The notes: generated by a model not told the origin, from the sequence alone. Shown: positions 49,982 through 59,423, counted from the first letter of the stretch. The stretch is DNA of 64,000 nucleotides from Runella rosea (GCF_003325355.1 NZ_CP030850.1:3658001-3722000); one strand, 5' to 3'. Program-made: numbers and translations.

Positions 49982-52900
49982 ATGTTTTTGCGGGGCTATC
50001 ATATCAAACTGCTGTTTTTCCTGTGGAGCCTCCCCTTTTCCACATTTGCCCAAATCGGGCAGCAGCTAAACTTTGATAACTACACCCAGCGGGAAGGACT
50101 AGCCTCCGATATTACGGTCGATGCCCTAAAGGATAAACGCGGTTTTCTCTGGATTGTAACCCGCAATGGACTGTGTCGTTATGACGGCCTTCATTTCAAA
50201 AATTACACCTATAACCCAACCGATATTCACGGCATTAGGGGCCGAAGACTCTACGCCATCACCGCCGACTCCACGGGCCGAATCTGGGTTAGTATGGAAA
50301 CTGGCGTGTGTTACTACGACGAAACACACGATAACTTTCAGTACGTTTATTATAAAAAAAACAACGGCAGGTGGGTTTTTATGCCCATCCTTGCCGATGG
50401 CCCAAACATCTGGATAGCCGCCAACGGCGCGGGTCTAATGAAGTACAATTGGGTAAAAAAACGGCTGTTTGCCACAAAGTTAAGCGAGCGCAAAACCAAC
50501 TATTTCTTACGGCTATTTAAAAGCCGTAAAGGAGACATTTGGGTAGGCACAATTCACAGCGGATTGTTTAGATATTTTCCTAAAACCAATACTTACAAAG
50601 AATACGCCCACCAAGACCCAAACACCGAATACAGCGAAAAAAACGAAATCAACAGCATTACGGAAGATGCAGAAGGTAAAATTTGGGTAGGGTCAGAAGG
50701 CGGAGGCGTTCAATCTCTTGAGGTGGAAAGTGGCAAATTTGCGTTGTATTATCCCGAACAGAAAAACCTCAAAAAGCCATTTGCCGTCATAAAAAAGGTA
50801 GCATTTTTGCCTCAACTTACTGGCGATTCTATTTTATGGTGCGGCACCTTCGGCAAAGGGCTATTTATATTTAATATCCATACGCACATTTTTACAAAAG
50901 CATTGATCAATCCTCCCCTTGAAACGAATTTGGTCAGTCCTTTTGTCAATAATTTTTACCTTGACAATCAAAAAAATCTGTGGATAATGACGCAAATGGG
51001 CGTTAGTAAAGTAATTTTTGACGACAATCGAATCCATTCTCTCAAGTTGCCTTTCCTGCAAGAATTGGGAAACCCTTACATCGACAACAGTATTTTTGAG
51101 CTAAAACCCGACCCTCACGATTCAAATATCTTGTGGATGGCTTCGTGGGGCTGTGGAGTGTTGAAATACGATTTTAAGCATCAAAAGCTACTTAAATCTT
51201 ACCTGAATACCGATGCCAACGTAGGGCATCGAAACCTGCGTTCTGTCTACTTTGACCACCAAAATCGGCTTTGGGCCGGAACCGAAGACGGGCTCTTTTG
51301 GTATGACCCCGTTCATGATTCCTTTCAAGAATTTGCGCTTCAACCCTCCCATCAAGGGGCAAAAAAAGTAATTTATGACATCCTTGCCGATGCTTCTAAT
51401 ACGCTTTGGGTGGCTTCGAGCGGGGGCATTCTGCGCATTGACGCCCAAACCCAGCGCGTCCAACAGTTCAGTACGGAAGAGGGCTTGTCTGATTTTGTCG
51501 TCAACCGATTATTACTTGACAAACAACAGAATCTATGGGCTGCAACCCGAAAAGGGCTCAATTATTTTGACACCAAAACGCACAAAATCACCCACTTTAT
51601 TCAACAAAACTCTGCAAACGATGACCTCAATGTGGCTTTAGGAATGGCTTTTGACCAAAAAGGTAAACTTTGGGTTGCCGCGCGAGGCGGCCTTTCGGTA
51701 CTGGATGTTCCACAAAAAACGTTTAGGAATTTTACCGAAAAGGAGGGTTTTAATGCCAGTCAGTGCAATGACTTATTTATTGATTCTGATCAAAATGTGT
51801 GGATAAGTACGCAGGGGAATTTGTACGTTTTTGACCAAAAAAACCAGAATTTTCGTCAATTTACGGTAAAAGACGGCTTATTCGGCAGTTTTACGTACGA
51901 CCGAATCAGCGCCATTAATGGGCAACTTTTCGTTAATTTCATTGGTGCCATTAGCTACTTTCGTCCTTCAAAGCTGCTCCAAAACCCTGCCTCAGCCCCG
52001 TTGGTTTTTACCGGTTTTAAGGTGCTGGATCAGGAAATTCCTTTTAATCAAAACCAAGTAGCCTCCTCGCCTATCAATATTCATTATGACCAAAATATCA
52101 TTACGTTTGAATTTACGGCCTTGGACTTTATTAATCCCCAAAAAGCCGTATTCAGTCATAAACTAGAAGGGTTTGCCAACAACTGGTCAACCCCTCACTC
52201 CAAGCACACAATTACATATACCAACCTGGACGGCGGAGACTACACTTTTTGGGTAAGAACACTCAATGATTCAGGAAAATGGAATGCCCCTATTGCCTTT
52301 AAAATTTCAATTGAGCCGCCTTTTTGGAAAACTTGGTGGTTTCGTGCGCTGACATTAACAGCTCTTTTGGGGATTTTATACTGGTTTTATCGGGCAAAAC
52401 TAATGCAAGAACGCCGAGAAGCAAGCTTTAGACAGCAGCGAGCTGAAGCAGAAAATAAGGCACTACGGGCGCAGATGAACCCCCATTTTGTGTTCAATTG
52501 CATGAATACCATTGAGTATTATATTCTCAGCAATCAGGCAGATAAAGCCTCTGCTTTCCTCCAAAACTTCTCTCTTTTAGTACGAAACATCCTAGAAAAT
52601 TCACAGTATGACCTGATTCAGCTCACGCAGGAACTGGATACACTGAACCTGTACATTGAGCTCGAAAAAGAACGCGCCGAAGGGGCTTTTTCTTACGACA
52701 TAACGGTAGAATCAACCGTGCCTGACAAATGTCAACTACCACCGTTGATTCTCCAACCGTTTGTAGAAAATGCCATTCTGCACGGATTAAGGCACAAAAC
52801 AAATGAAAAAGGACAGCTTTCCGTCCGAATTTGGCAGGCCGATAAAAGCCTTTGGATTGAAATTCAAGACAATGGTGTAGGCAGAAAAGCGGCCGCCGAA

Positions 52901-53068
52901 ATTCATCAAAAACAACAGCGCAAGAAGCAATCGCTCGGCATGAAAGTAACCGCTGATCGAATTTCGGCGCTGCCCACCGCCGAAGGACAGCCGCGAGGGG
53001 CCTTTAAGGTGGAGGATATTTTTCCGACGGGTACGCGGGTTACGATTCAATTACCCCTTTATTTGTAA
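49982..53068 (+). CDS. Two-component sensor: periplasmic propeller, Y_Y_Y domain and LytS-type histidine kinase
   Basis: 1028 residues. A signal peptide (ending FSTFAQ) is followed by two seven-bladed-type propellers built of reg_prop repeats (DKRGFLWIVTRNGLCRYDG, RIWVSMETGVCYYD, KLWVAARGGLSVLD), a Y_Y_Y Ig-like domain (~680-770), one transmembrane helix near 785-800 (WWFRALTLTALLGILYWFYR), and a His_kinase domain with the phosphoacceptor His in MNPHFVFNCMNTIEYY (~835-850) and the ATP N-box QPFVENAILHGLRH. It resembles the glycan-sensing kinases of Bacteroidota. No LytTR response regulator gene is adjacent, so the partner lies elsewhere. Confidence 0.93.
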   Translation: MFLRGYHIKLLFFLWSLPFSTFAQIGQQLNFDNYTQREGLASDITVDALKDKRGFLWIVTRNGLCRYDGLHFKNYTYNPTDIHGIRGRRLYAITADSTGRIWVSMETGVCYYDETHDNFQYVYYKKNNGRWVFMPILADGPNIWIAANGAGLMKYNWVKKRLFATKLSERKTNYFLRLFKSRKGDIWVGTIHSGLFRYFPKTNTYKEYAHQDPNTEYSEKNEINSITEDAEGKIWVGSEGGGVQSLEVESGKFALYYPEQKNLKKPFAVIKKVAFLPQLTGDSILWCGTFGKGLFIFNIHTHIFTKALINPPLETNLVSPFVNNFYLDNQKNLWIMTQMGVSKVIFDDNRIHSLKLPFLQELGNPYIDNSIFELKPDPHDSNILWMASWGCGVLKYDFKHQKLLKSYLNTDANVGHRNLRSVYFDHQNRLWAGTEDGLFWYDPVHDSFQEFALQPSHQGAKKVIYDILADASNTLWVASSGGILRIDAQTQRVQQFSTEEGLSDFVVNRLLLDKQQNLWAATRKGLNYFDTKTHKITHFIQQNSANDDLNVALGMAFDQKGKLWVAARGGLSVLDVPQKTFRNFTEKEGFNASQCNDLFIDSDQNVWISTQGNLYVFDQKNQNFRQFTVKDGLFGSFTYDRISAINGQLFVNFIGAISYFRPSKLLQNPASAPLVFTGFKVLDQEIPFNQNQVASSPINIHYDQNIITFEFTALDFINPQKAVFSHKLEGFANNWSTPHSKHTITYTNLDGGDYTFWVRTLNDSGKWNAPIAFKISIEPPFWKTWWFRALTLTALLGILYWFYRAKLMQERREASFRQQRAEAENKALRAQMNPHFVFNCMNTIEYYILSNQADKASAFLQNFSLLVRNILENSQYDLIQLTQELDTLNLYIELEKERAEGAFSYDITVESTVPDKCQLPPLILQPFVENAILHGLRHKTNEKGQLSVRIWQADKSLWIEIQDNGVGRKAAAEIHQKQQRKKQSLGMKVTADRISALPTAEGQPRGAFKVEDIFPTGTRVTIQLPLYL

Positions 53069-53098
53069 ACAATAGTAAAAATTTCAACTGACTAATTT

Positions 53099-53524
53099 AT
53101 GGCAAACATTATCCTTCTGTCTTCCGAACAGGGCCTTACTAACTTTAAAAATTACAAACTCGCACAAATCGACGGCAATAAATCCCAAACGTTAAGCGAT
53201 TTTTACAACGAAATCGAAAAGGCGCTCAATCTACCTGATTTTGAGCCTGATATGGAGTTATTAGATGGTCTATTGAATGATTTATCATGGATTAGGCAAG
53301 CCAATATCGCCATCTACATCACACATTTTGATGCTTTTCTAGCCCGCGAAAAAGAAAAAAAGATGGTTGAACTGCTCAGTCTGTTGGATGCCACCGCCGA
53401 AGACTGGAAATGGCTCGATGAAGATGATGACATTCCGAAGAAGAACATCAAAATTCTGATTCAACACAGCGAACGGGCAACGGTTATTTTAGAAAAAGAA
53501 GAAATTGCTTTTATCACCATGTAA
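53099..53524 (+). CDS. Barstar-like (ribonuclease inhibitor family) protein
   Basis: 141 residues. Barstar features: KNYKLAQIDGNKSQTLSDFYNEIEKALNLP (the IDG helix start), then ELLDGLLNDLSWIRQANIAIYITHFDAF and a C-terminal strand IKILIQHSE. The fold is small alpha/beta, cytoplasmic. Family members inhibit barnase-type nucleases by binding their active site. No barnase-like or other toxin gene is nearby, so it may be an orphan antitoxin/immunity protein against incoming toxins, or have a house-keeping role. It is convergent with yraN, with a palindromic terminator between them. Confidence 0.75.
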   Translation: MANIILLSSEQGLTNFKNYKLAQIDGNKSQTLSDFYNEIEKALNLPDFEPDMELLDGLLNDLSWIRQANIAIYITHFDAFLAREKEKKMVELLSLLDATAEDWKWLDEDDDIPKKNIKILIQHSERATVILEKEEIAFITM

Positions 53525-53543
53525 AAGGCTTGCTCAATCTAAG

Positions 53544-53590
53544 CGCTACCATCCGACGGTTTTGCACCGTCAGATGGTAGCGGTTTTTTA
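53544..53590 (+). terminator. Palindromic element, copy 3, acting as terminator
   Basis: CGCTACCATC, C, GACGGT, loop, ACCGTC, A, GATGGTAGCG, then GTTTTTTA. A 10-base-pair outer and six-base-pair inner stem with the same conserved mismatch position as the copies at 495 and 45335 (C opposite A here, i.e. the opposite orientation). Placed 19 bases after the barstar-like stop. Confidence 0.8.
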
Positions 53591-53941
53591 ATAAAAGGCG
53601 TCTTCAATGTGCTCAATCCGGGCGGTATGCTGTGTGATAATAACCGAGATTACGTCAAAACGAATATCGCCGTGCCAGTCTGTGTCAAAAATGTACTGCT
53701 CTGCGGCTTTCATAATGAGCCGGCGCTTGGTGGCATCCACAAACTCCTCAGGCATTCCAAAGCTGACGTTGGTGCGGGTTTTTACCTCAATAAACGCCAG
53801 AATTTTGTTCTTTTTGGCAATAATATCAATCTCAGAATGGCGAAAGCGGTAATTACGAACCAAAATTTCGTAGCCTTTATCCTGCAAAAAAGCCGCTGCT
53901 TTGTCTTCACCGAGTTTGCCAGTGTCTAAGTGTTCTGCCAT
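53588..53941 (-). CDS. YraN family protein (UPF0102, endonuclease-like fold)
   Basis: 117 residues. The PD-(D/E)XK-like core is clear: HLDTGKLGEDKAAAFLQDKGYEILVRNYRF, SEIDIIAKKNKILAFIEVKTRT (Glu, Asp, ExK) and the C-terminal IRFDVISVI. Family length is standard. The family is related in fold to Holliday junction resolvases, but its biological role is not settled. It starts 31 bases before the AraC-type stop on the same strand, so it may be the last gene of that operon. Confidence 0.9.
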   Translation of the reverse strand: MAEHLDTGKLGEDKAAAFLQDKGYEILVRNYRFRHSEIDIIAKKNKILAFIEVKTRTNVSFGMPEEFVDATKRRLIMKAAEQYIFDTDWHGDIRFDVISVIITQHTARIEHIEDAFY

Positions 53942-53972
53942 GATTTGCCCGTTACGATTGAGGGTTAATAAT

Positions 53973-54848
53973 TCATTCTCCGCCTCTCATGTACACCTTT
54001 TGGTATTGCAAAGGTGACTTCCCCGTTTGGTTTTTAAACTGGCGGTTGAAATTTGAGACGGTGTTGAACCCGCTTTCGTAACATATTTGGGTAACAGAAT
54101 ATTTTTCTTGCACCAACAACTTACACGCATGACCGATGCGAATCTCGCTCACAAAGTCCGAAAAAGTTTTGTTGGTACGACTTTTAAAGTACCGACAAAA
54201 AGCTGCTTCGGTCATGTTGGCCAGTGCGGCGACTTCGTTCAGGCGAATTTCTTCTTTGAAGTGTTTCATCACGTATTCATACACCCGCTGCATCCGTTCG
54301 GTCTCCGATACTTTGTGGGTATTGACGTACCCAACGCTCGTAATGTACACCACTTCCGAAGAATTTGCCAAGTGATGTAAGGTGGTCAATAATTCTAAAA
54401 TGGTCTCAAAACCTTGATTAGAAGCTATCTTTTTGAGGTTTTCTCTTACCATCTGGCGGGCTGAGCCAGTGATATCCAACCCTCTTTGCCCTTTCTCTAA
54501 CAATTGTTTTAAAACGTGCATTTCGGGTTTATCAAAGAAACCTTCACCCAGAAAATCTTCCGTAAAATACGCCACGATACCGTGGGTTTTCAGTTCTAGA
54601 TTTCCCTCAAAATACGCCCGGTCGCTCCGCCAGAGGTGCGGGATATTGGGTCCTAAAAAAACGGTATCACCCGCCTCAAAGTGCCTGATATCATCGCCAA
54701 TGAAGCGTGTACCAGTTCCTTCTAATACTGTAAAAAGTTGGTAATGTGGATGAAAATGCCAATTGGGGTCAAAATGAGCTTCTTGTAGCTCAATCGTCGT
54801 AAACGACGCCGATGGCAGTTGTAGTTCTTTTCTTACAGGAATACGCAT
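53973..54848 (-). CDS. AraC-family transcriptional regulator with cupin domain
   Basis: 291 residues. The N-terminal cupin (~15-90: FDPNWHFHPHYQLFTVLEGTGTRFIGDD ... FLGPNIPHLWRSD) binds a small effector. Two helix-turn-helix units occupy the C-terminus (~190-288): LNEVAALANMTEAAFCRYFKSRTNKTF and VTQICYESGFNTVSNFNRQFKNQTGKSPLQYQK. It starts one base after the KefC-type antiporter stop, so it is part of that operon and probably controls it, or a sugar/stress gene set. The effector is unknown. Confidence 0.9.
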   Translation of the reverse strand: MRIPVRKELQLPSASFTTIELQEAHFDPNWHFHPHYQLFTVLEGTGTRFIGDDIRHFEAGDTVFLGPNIPHLWRSDRAYFEGNLELKTHGIVAYFTEDFLGEGFFDKPEMHVLKQLLEKGQRGLDITGSARQMVRENLKKIASNQGFETILELLTTLHHLANSSEVVYITSVGYVNTHKVSETERMQRVYEYVMKHFKEEIRLNEVAALANMTEAAFCRYFKSRTNKTFSDFVSEIRIGHACKLLVQEKYSVTQICYESGFNTVSNFNRQFKNQTGKSPLQYQKVYMRGGE

Positions 54849-54849
54849 C

Positions 54850-56733
54850 TCATTTTTTGGGGTCGTTTTGGGTTACTACTTGCCTTAAGTGTTCGCTGTC
54901 CCAGCTTATATCTGTCTCTTCTTTGGCCAGAAATAAGTCGTTTTGCAGGATTTGCTCCTGCCACTGTACTTGCTCACGTACCGATAATGCATATTCTTTC
55001 ACATTATGGCGGTTTTTGGATAGTTTTTCCAATGATTGCTCATCGTACTGAATAAATTTTTGTGCTTGCCGGGTGGCGGTGTATTTTCGGAAGCCCAGCT
55101 TGACCATTGCATCCACCCCTAATCGAACCGCCGTATCAAGCGTTTCGCGGTAGATATGCTCCACGTGCATGTCCATGAGTTCGTAGGCATCATAACGGTT
55201 ACGTGCTCGCGCAAAAATACGGAGATTAGGATATTTTTTCTTGGCGGTTTCAACCAAAAGATGGTTGAGTTCTGGCGGGTCGATGGCCGCAATCAAAATG
55301 GCCGCTTCCGAAGCCCCGGCGGCTTCCAGCAGATCAACGCGGGTAGCGTCGCCAAAGTACACTTCAAAGCCCATTCGTCGAAGTAAATCTACCCGGTCCG
55401 AATCATTATCCAAAATCGTAGCTTTGATTCCATTGGCCCGCAAAAATCGCCCTACGGTACTTCCAAAATGTCCAAACCCTGCGATGATTACTTTGTGTTG
55501 GGTATCAATCGTGTCAGATTCCTCCTGCTCATCGCCCTTGGTTTTTACGCCGAAATAAGGCTCTATCAGTTTTTCATTGAGCAATAAGACCAACGGAGTG
55601 GAGGCCATCGTAATGGCAACCACTGCCATCAGTTTAGCATTCCAAACGGCATCCAACAAATTAATTTGACTGGAAAATGACAACAAAACGAAGGCAAATT
55701 CTCCCACCTGACTAAGTCCAAATGAGAAAATGAGGTTTTGGTCACTGCTCATTTTGAAGAGTTTTCCCGTAATTATTAAAACGATAAATTTGAAAACCAG
55801 TACCAACACCACCAGCAGCGCAATGGTAGCTGGATCGCCCATGATTTGGTCAAAATCAATAGTAGCCCCTACGCTCACAAAAAACAACCCCAGCAGTAAG
55901 CCCTTAAACGGCTCAATGTCACTCTCCAGCTCATGTCTAAACTCAGTATTGGCCAAAACCATTCCTGCCAAAAATGTGCCCAATGCAGGGCTTAATCCTA
56001 CCGCCTGCATCAGCGCCGCTACGCCTACCACGATAAACAACGCCGCTGCCACAAACAACTCGCGCATTTGGCTTTTAGACACAAATCGTAGAAAAGGAAC
56101 AACTAAAAACTTCCCGATTAACAGAATCAATCCTACCACTACAAAGACCGAAATCGCCTGAATCCAAGCGGGTTGTTCCGAAAAAAGCGACGCATGAGTC
56201 TCCGCCCCCGCATGTGGTGTACCCAAAAGCGGCAAAAGTGCCAAGATGGGAATGACGGCAATGTCTTGAAAAAGAAGTACCGAAAACGAGGCTTCCCCGG
56301 CAATGGTTCTTGAGATATTTTTTTCTTTCAATGTTTGCAAGACAATCGCCGTGGAAGACATTGAAAACGCCAATGCCACCGCTAAGGCCATTTCCCATTG
56401 CCATTTCATCAACAGAAAACTGATAAAAAGTAAGACCGTTGTCCCTGCTACCTGAAGTCCTCCCAAACCGAGAATGGCTTTTCGCATTTCCCAAAATTTG
56501 CGGGGATTAAGCTCTAAACCAATCAAAAAAAGCATCATCACCACCCCAAATTCCGAAGCGTGCATGATGTCCTGTCCGTTTTCACCCACAAAACCCAACA
56601 CAAAAGGTCCAATCAATATACCTGCTACCAAATACCCAAGCACGGAACTTAACCCGATTTTTTTGGCAATAGGCACAAGGACAATCGACGCCCCCATAAA
56701 TACTAATGCTTGAAATAAAAATCCTGTGCTCAT
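54850..56733 (-). CDS. CPA2-family potassium/proton antiporter with RCK domain (KefC/KefB-like)
   Basis: 627 residues. About 12-13 membrane helices with CPA2 features (VLGYLVAGILIGPFVLGFV, EFGVVMMLFLIGLELNPRKFW, FSMSSTAIVLQTLKEKN, LGTFLAGMVLANTEFRHELESDIEPFKGLLLGLFFVSVGATID). The C-terminal RCK/TrkA-N domain starts VIIAGFGHFGSTVGRFL (~410). It expels potassium in exchange for protons under electrophile stress. The GTGR-binding details of true KefC cannot be verified. Its start overlaps by four bases (ATGA) the stop of the quinone-oxidoreductase gene upstream, the classical KefG-KefB pairing. Confidence 0.93.
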   Translation of the reverse strand: MSTGFLFQALVFMGASIVLVPIAKKIGLSSVLGYLVAGILIGPFVLGFVGENGQDIMHASEFGVVMMLFLIGLELNPRKFWEMRKAILGLGGLQVAGTTVLLFISFLLMKWQWEMALAVALAFSMSSTAIVLQTLKEKNISRTIAGEASFSVLLFQDIAVIPILALLPLLGTPHAGAETHASLFSEQPAWIQAISVFVVVGLILLIGKFLVVPFLRFVSKSQMRELFVAAALFIVVGVAALMQAVGLSPALGTFLAGMVLANTEFRHELESDIEPFKGLLLGLFFVSVGATIDFDQIMGDPATIALLVVLVLVFKFIVLIITGKLFKMSSDQNLIFSFGLSQVGEFAFVLLSFSSQINLLDAVWNAKLMAVVAITMASTPLVLLLNEKLIEPYFGVKTKGDEQEESDTIDTQHKVIIAGFGHFGSTVGRFLRANGIKATILDNDSDRVDLLRRMGFEVYFGDATRVDLLEAAGASEAAILIAAIDPPELNHLLVETAKKKYPNLRIFARARNRYDAYELMDMHVEHIYRETLDTAVRLGVDAMVKLGFRKYTATRQAQKFIQYDEQSLEKLSKNRHNVKEYALSVREQVQWQEQILQNDLFLAKEETDISWDSEHLRQVVTQNDPKK

Positions 56734-57344
56734 TTTGTGGTCGCTATTTTTTTGAGAAGATCATTAATGTACGTGTGTTGATATAGGTTTGGTTGGTATT
56801 GAATATCCTGCCAATTGTCCAAAAACAGCCCAAGCTCAGCAGCATAGTCCGTAAAACCCTGTTTGTCTAAGCGGTGGGTACCGTGAATCACAAAAGGAGG
56901 GAAATAATTCATCTTGCAGAGATTGGCCGTTTGTTCAAAAGGCCGAAGAAACTCCCTGATAGTAAACCGATTATGACCACTTTCTTGATACGCCTGTACA
57001 CCTCCCCCTACCGTAATGGTCTGTAAAATGGATTTTCCTTCTAAGGCATCTCCACCTGGCCCATACGCCCAACCTACCTCCAGCACCATGTCTATCCATT
57101 GCTTCAACAACGGCGGACAACTATACCAATAAAAAGGATGATGCCAAATAATCATCTCGTGTTGTAAAAGAAGCTCTTTCTCATACTCCACATCAATATT
57201 GAAATCGGGATAGCGTTCATATAAATCATGAAACGTGACATCCTCTCGATCGGAGTACGACTTTAAAATCAAACGATTGGCTCGGGATCTTTCCAAAAGT
57301 GGGTGCGTGAAAAGAACAAGAACCTTATTTTTTTCAGGAAGCAT
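56730..57344 (-). CDS. KefG/KefF-like NAD(P)H quinone oxidoreductase, antiporter ancillary protein
   Basis: 204 residues, flavodoxin-like fold. NQO1-type features: VLVLFTHPLLERSRANRLI at the start, EMIIWHHPFYWYSCPPLLKQWIDMVLEVGWAYG (~75-108), KSILQTITVGG and a C-terminal YFPPFVIHG. In enterobacteria KefF/KefG bind and activate the KefC/KefB antiporter and reduce quinones. The direct translational coupling to the antiporter here supports the same role. First gene of the operon KefG-KefC-AraC. No promoter box is certain in the ~160-base upstream gap. Confidence 0.9.
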   Translation of the reverse strand: MLPEKNKVLVLFTHPLLERSRANRLILKSYSDREDVTFHDLYERYPDFNIDVEYEKELLLQHEMIIWHHPFYWYSCPPLLKQWIDMVLEVGWAYGPGGDALEGKSILQTITVGGGVQAYQESGHNRFTIREFLRPFEQTANLCKMNYFPPFVIHGTHRLDKQGFTDYAAELGLFLDNWQDIQYQPNLYQHTYINDLLKKIATTK

Positions 57345-57467
57345 GATTGAGTATATAAGGTATAATGGGTTGCGTAAAATCGGATGTAAAAGCCGAGGTG
57401 CTGGCTAATACAACACAGTGTTTTTCATCGTTGTTAGCGAATATTGGCATTTTTTGCCACAAAAGAA

Positions 57468-57499
57468 AGAAAAACTCTTTTTTTTAGTTAAAAAAGAGT
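57468..57499 (-). terminator. Terminator of the helicase gene
   Basis: On the minus strand: ACTCTTTTTT, a loop, AAAAAAGAGT, then TTTTTCTTT, directly following the stop at 57507. Confidence 0.6.
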
Positions 57500-57506
57500 C
57501 ATATTT

Positions 57507-59423
57507 CTACATCAATTCCCACGCGCTCTGATACGCGTCGAGGCCTTCGACGTAGGTAATAAAATCAGCGTAAAACGGAAATTGCGCCAAGGTAGCGCTG
57601 TCGCCCACTACGACGAGTTTCTTGCGGGCGCGGGTCATCGCCACGTTCATCCGGCGGATGTCGGCCAAAAAACCAATGATTCCTTCGCTGTTGCTGCGGG
57701 TCATGCTGATATATACCACGTCGCGTTCTTGTCCTTGAAAACTATCCACAGTGTTGACGGCAATGTGAGCCAGATACGGTTGTAGTTCGGGTACATGACT
57801 GAGTTGTTCGGAAAGTACCTGAATCTGCTGTTTGTAAGGGGCAATCACGGCAATGCTCGGAAAAGTTTCACCTGTTTTTTGGGTTTCCCACTCGGCCGTA
57901 AGCATCACGAGGTGTTTCAGAAGCAAGGCGGCTTCTTCAGGGTTGGTACTACTGGTGCCTTCCAATTTTTCTTCAAAGCCACAACCAGCAGTGTCAATAA
58001 ACAACACGGGTTTATCGTCCGCAAAAAGCCGCCGCTGCGCTACTGACGCGTGCGCTTTGAGTTTATTATGATAAAAGATTTGGGAAGAATAACCCATAAT
58101 CTGTTCATTCATTCGGTATTGTTCTTCGAGCAGCGTAACGGCCTCAGGATGCGTATTTACGCACTTTTCGAGCAAGGTAGTATTCAGTCCGTTTTTGGCC
58201 GCAACGTCTGATTTTATCGTGGGAGATAACTGACAATGGTCGCCTGCCAGAATCACTTTTTGGGCTTTCAGCACTGGAATCCAACACGCAGGCTCAAGCG
58301 CCTGTCCCGCCTCATCAATCACGACCGTGTGGTAACGTAACTCCCTGACGGTGTAATGATTGGAACCAACCAATGTAGCCGTAACCACCTGCGCTTTGAC
58401 CAACAAATCATCAATGATGTACTGCTCAGTGTTGCCCACTTCTTTCATAATCTTGTGGGCTTCGTCAAAAAGTAACTTACGTTGGTCACGTTCGGATTTG
58501 CCAAAATTACGTTTGTACTTGTGCGCCATGCCCTTAAACTCCTGCGCCTGTTTTTTTAGGCGCTTCGCTTCTTTCATTTGGGGGTGTTCGGCCATTTTGC
58601 TGTCGAGCGTCAATGCCATCAATCGTTCGGTGACGCGGGCGGGATTGCCAACGCGCAGCACGTTGAGCCCTTCTTCATGCAGTTTTTCACTCAACAAATC
58701 TACCGCCGTATTGCTCGGCGCTACTACGAGCACCTTTTGATTTTCGGCCTTGACCAACGCCTTGATTGCTTGCACCAAGGTCGTGGTTTTTCCCGTCCCT
58801 GGAGGCCCGTGTACGATGGCAAGCTCGTTGGCACTCAAAATTTTATGGACGGCAGATTGCTGCGAAGAATTCAGTTTTGGGGCACTAAAGTAGGGAACCT
58901 GCTCCTGAAAAGTCGGCTTTTTTTCTCCCGTTAAAATATGAACCAACCGCGTAGTAGGTTCGCTCGCACTTTTGTCATACACTGCCGCCGCCTGCTTCAG
59001 TGCGGATTGCATTTCTTCGTAACTGTTATCATCAAAAAGAACGTCAATGCCTAGTTTTCCATCCCGCGACCACTCGGGCAGCTCATCAGTGCGCAGGGTT
59101 ATCTTCAGACGATTGCCATTTTGGTGGGTTACGGTTCCTTCAACGCGGTCGTTTTTGGGGTCGTGGTTGCAAAAAAATACGGCGGGCATCCCAAACCGAA
59201 ATTGATGCGAAATATCTTGGTGCGTGGTGCGTTCGAGTTCAACGGTCAAATAATCTCCCCGGCTCATTTCAGAGCCTCTGATTGCTACCGGATACCACGT
59301 CAGGCCGTTGGCCCGGCGCTCGGCCACGGAAGATTGCTCGGTGAGTTTACGGTACTGATTATGGTCTTCTTCCCGTTCGGTTTTTAATAAATCAAGCAGC
59401 TTTTTAAAATACTCCATGCCCAA
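57507..59423 (-). CDS. UPF1/SMUBP2-like superfamily 1 DNA/RNA helicase
   Basis: 638 residues. Motif I GPPGTGKTTTL (~215), motif II VVIDEAGQALEPA (~370), motif III AGDHCQLSPT, motif V VNTVDSFQGQERDVVYISMTRSN and motif VI RRMNVAMTRARKKLVVVGD. The N-terminal ~150 residues hold a beta-barrel region (VAIRGSEMSRGDYLTVELE) as in IGHMBP2-type helicases. The order and length fit the bacterial AAA_11/AAA_12 family, widespread in Bacteroidota. Probably a 5'-3' nucleic acid helicase; the substrate is not known. Single-gene unit with its own terminator. Confidence 0.93.
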   Translation of the reverse strand: MGMEYFKKLLDLLKTEREEDHNQYRKLTEQSSVAERRANGLTWYPVAIRGSEMSRGDYLTVELERTTHQDISHQFRFGMPAVFFCNHDPKNDRVEGTVTHQNGNRLKITLRTDELPEWSRDGKLGIDVLFDDNSYEEMQSALKQAAAVYDKSASEPTTRLVHILTGEKKPTFQEQVPYFSAPKLNSSQQSAVHKILSANELAIVHGPPGTGKTTTLVQAIKALVKAENQKVLVVAPSNTAVDLLSEKLHEEGLNVLRVGNPARVTERLMALTLDSKMAEHPQMKEAKRLKKQAQEFKGMAHKYKRNFGKSERDQRKLLFDEAHKIMKEVGNTEQYIIDDLLVKAQVVTATLVGSNHYTVRELRYHTVVIDEAGQALEPACWIPVLKAQKVILAGDHCQLSPTIKSDVAAKNGLNTTLLEKCVNTHPEAVTLLEEQYRMNEQIMGYSSQIFYHNKLKAHASVAQRRLFADDKPVLFIDTAGCGFEEKLEGTSSTNPEEAALLLKHLVMLTAEWETQKTGETFPSIAVIAPYKQQIQVLSEQLSHVPELQPYLAHIAVNTVDSFQGQERDVVYISMTRSNSEGIIGFLADIRRMNVAMTRARKKLVVVGDSATLAQFPFYADFITYVEGLDAYQSAWELM

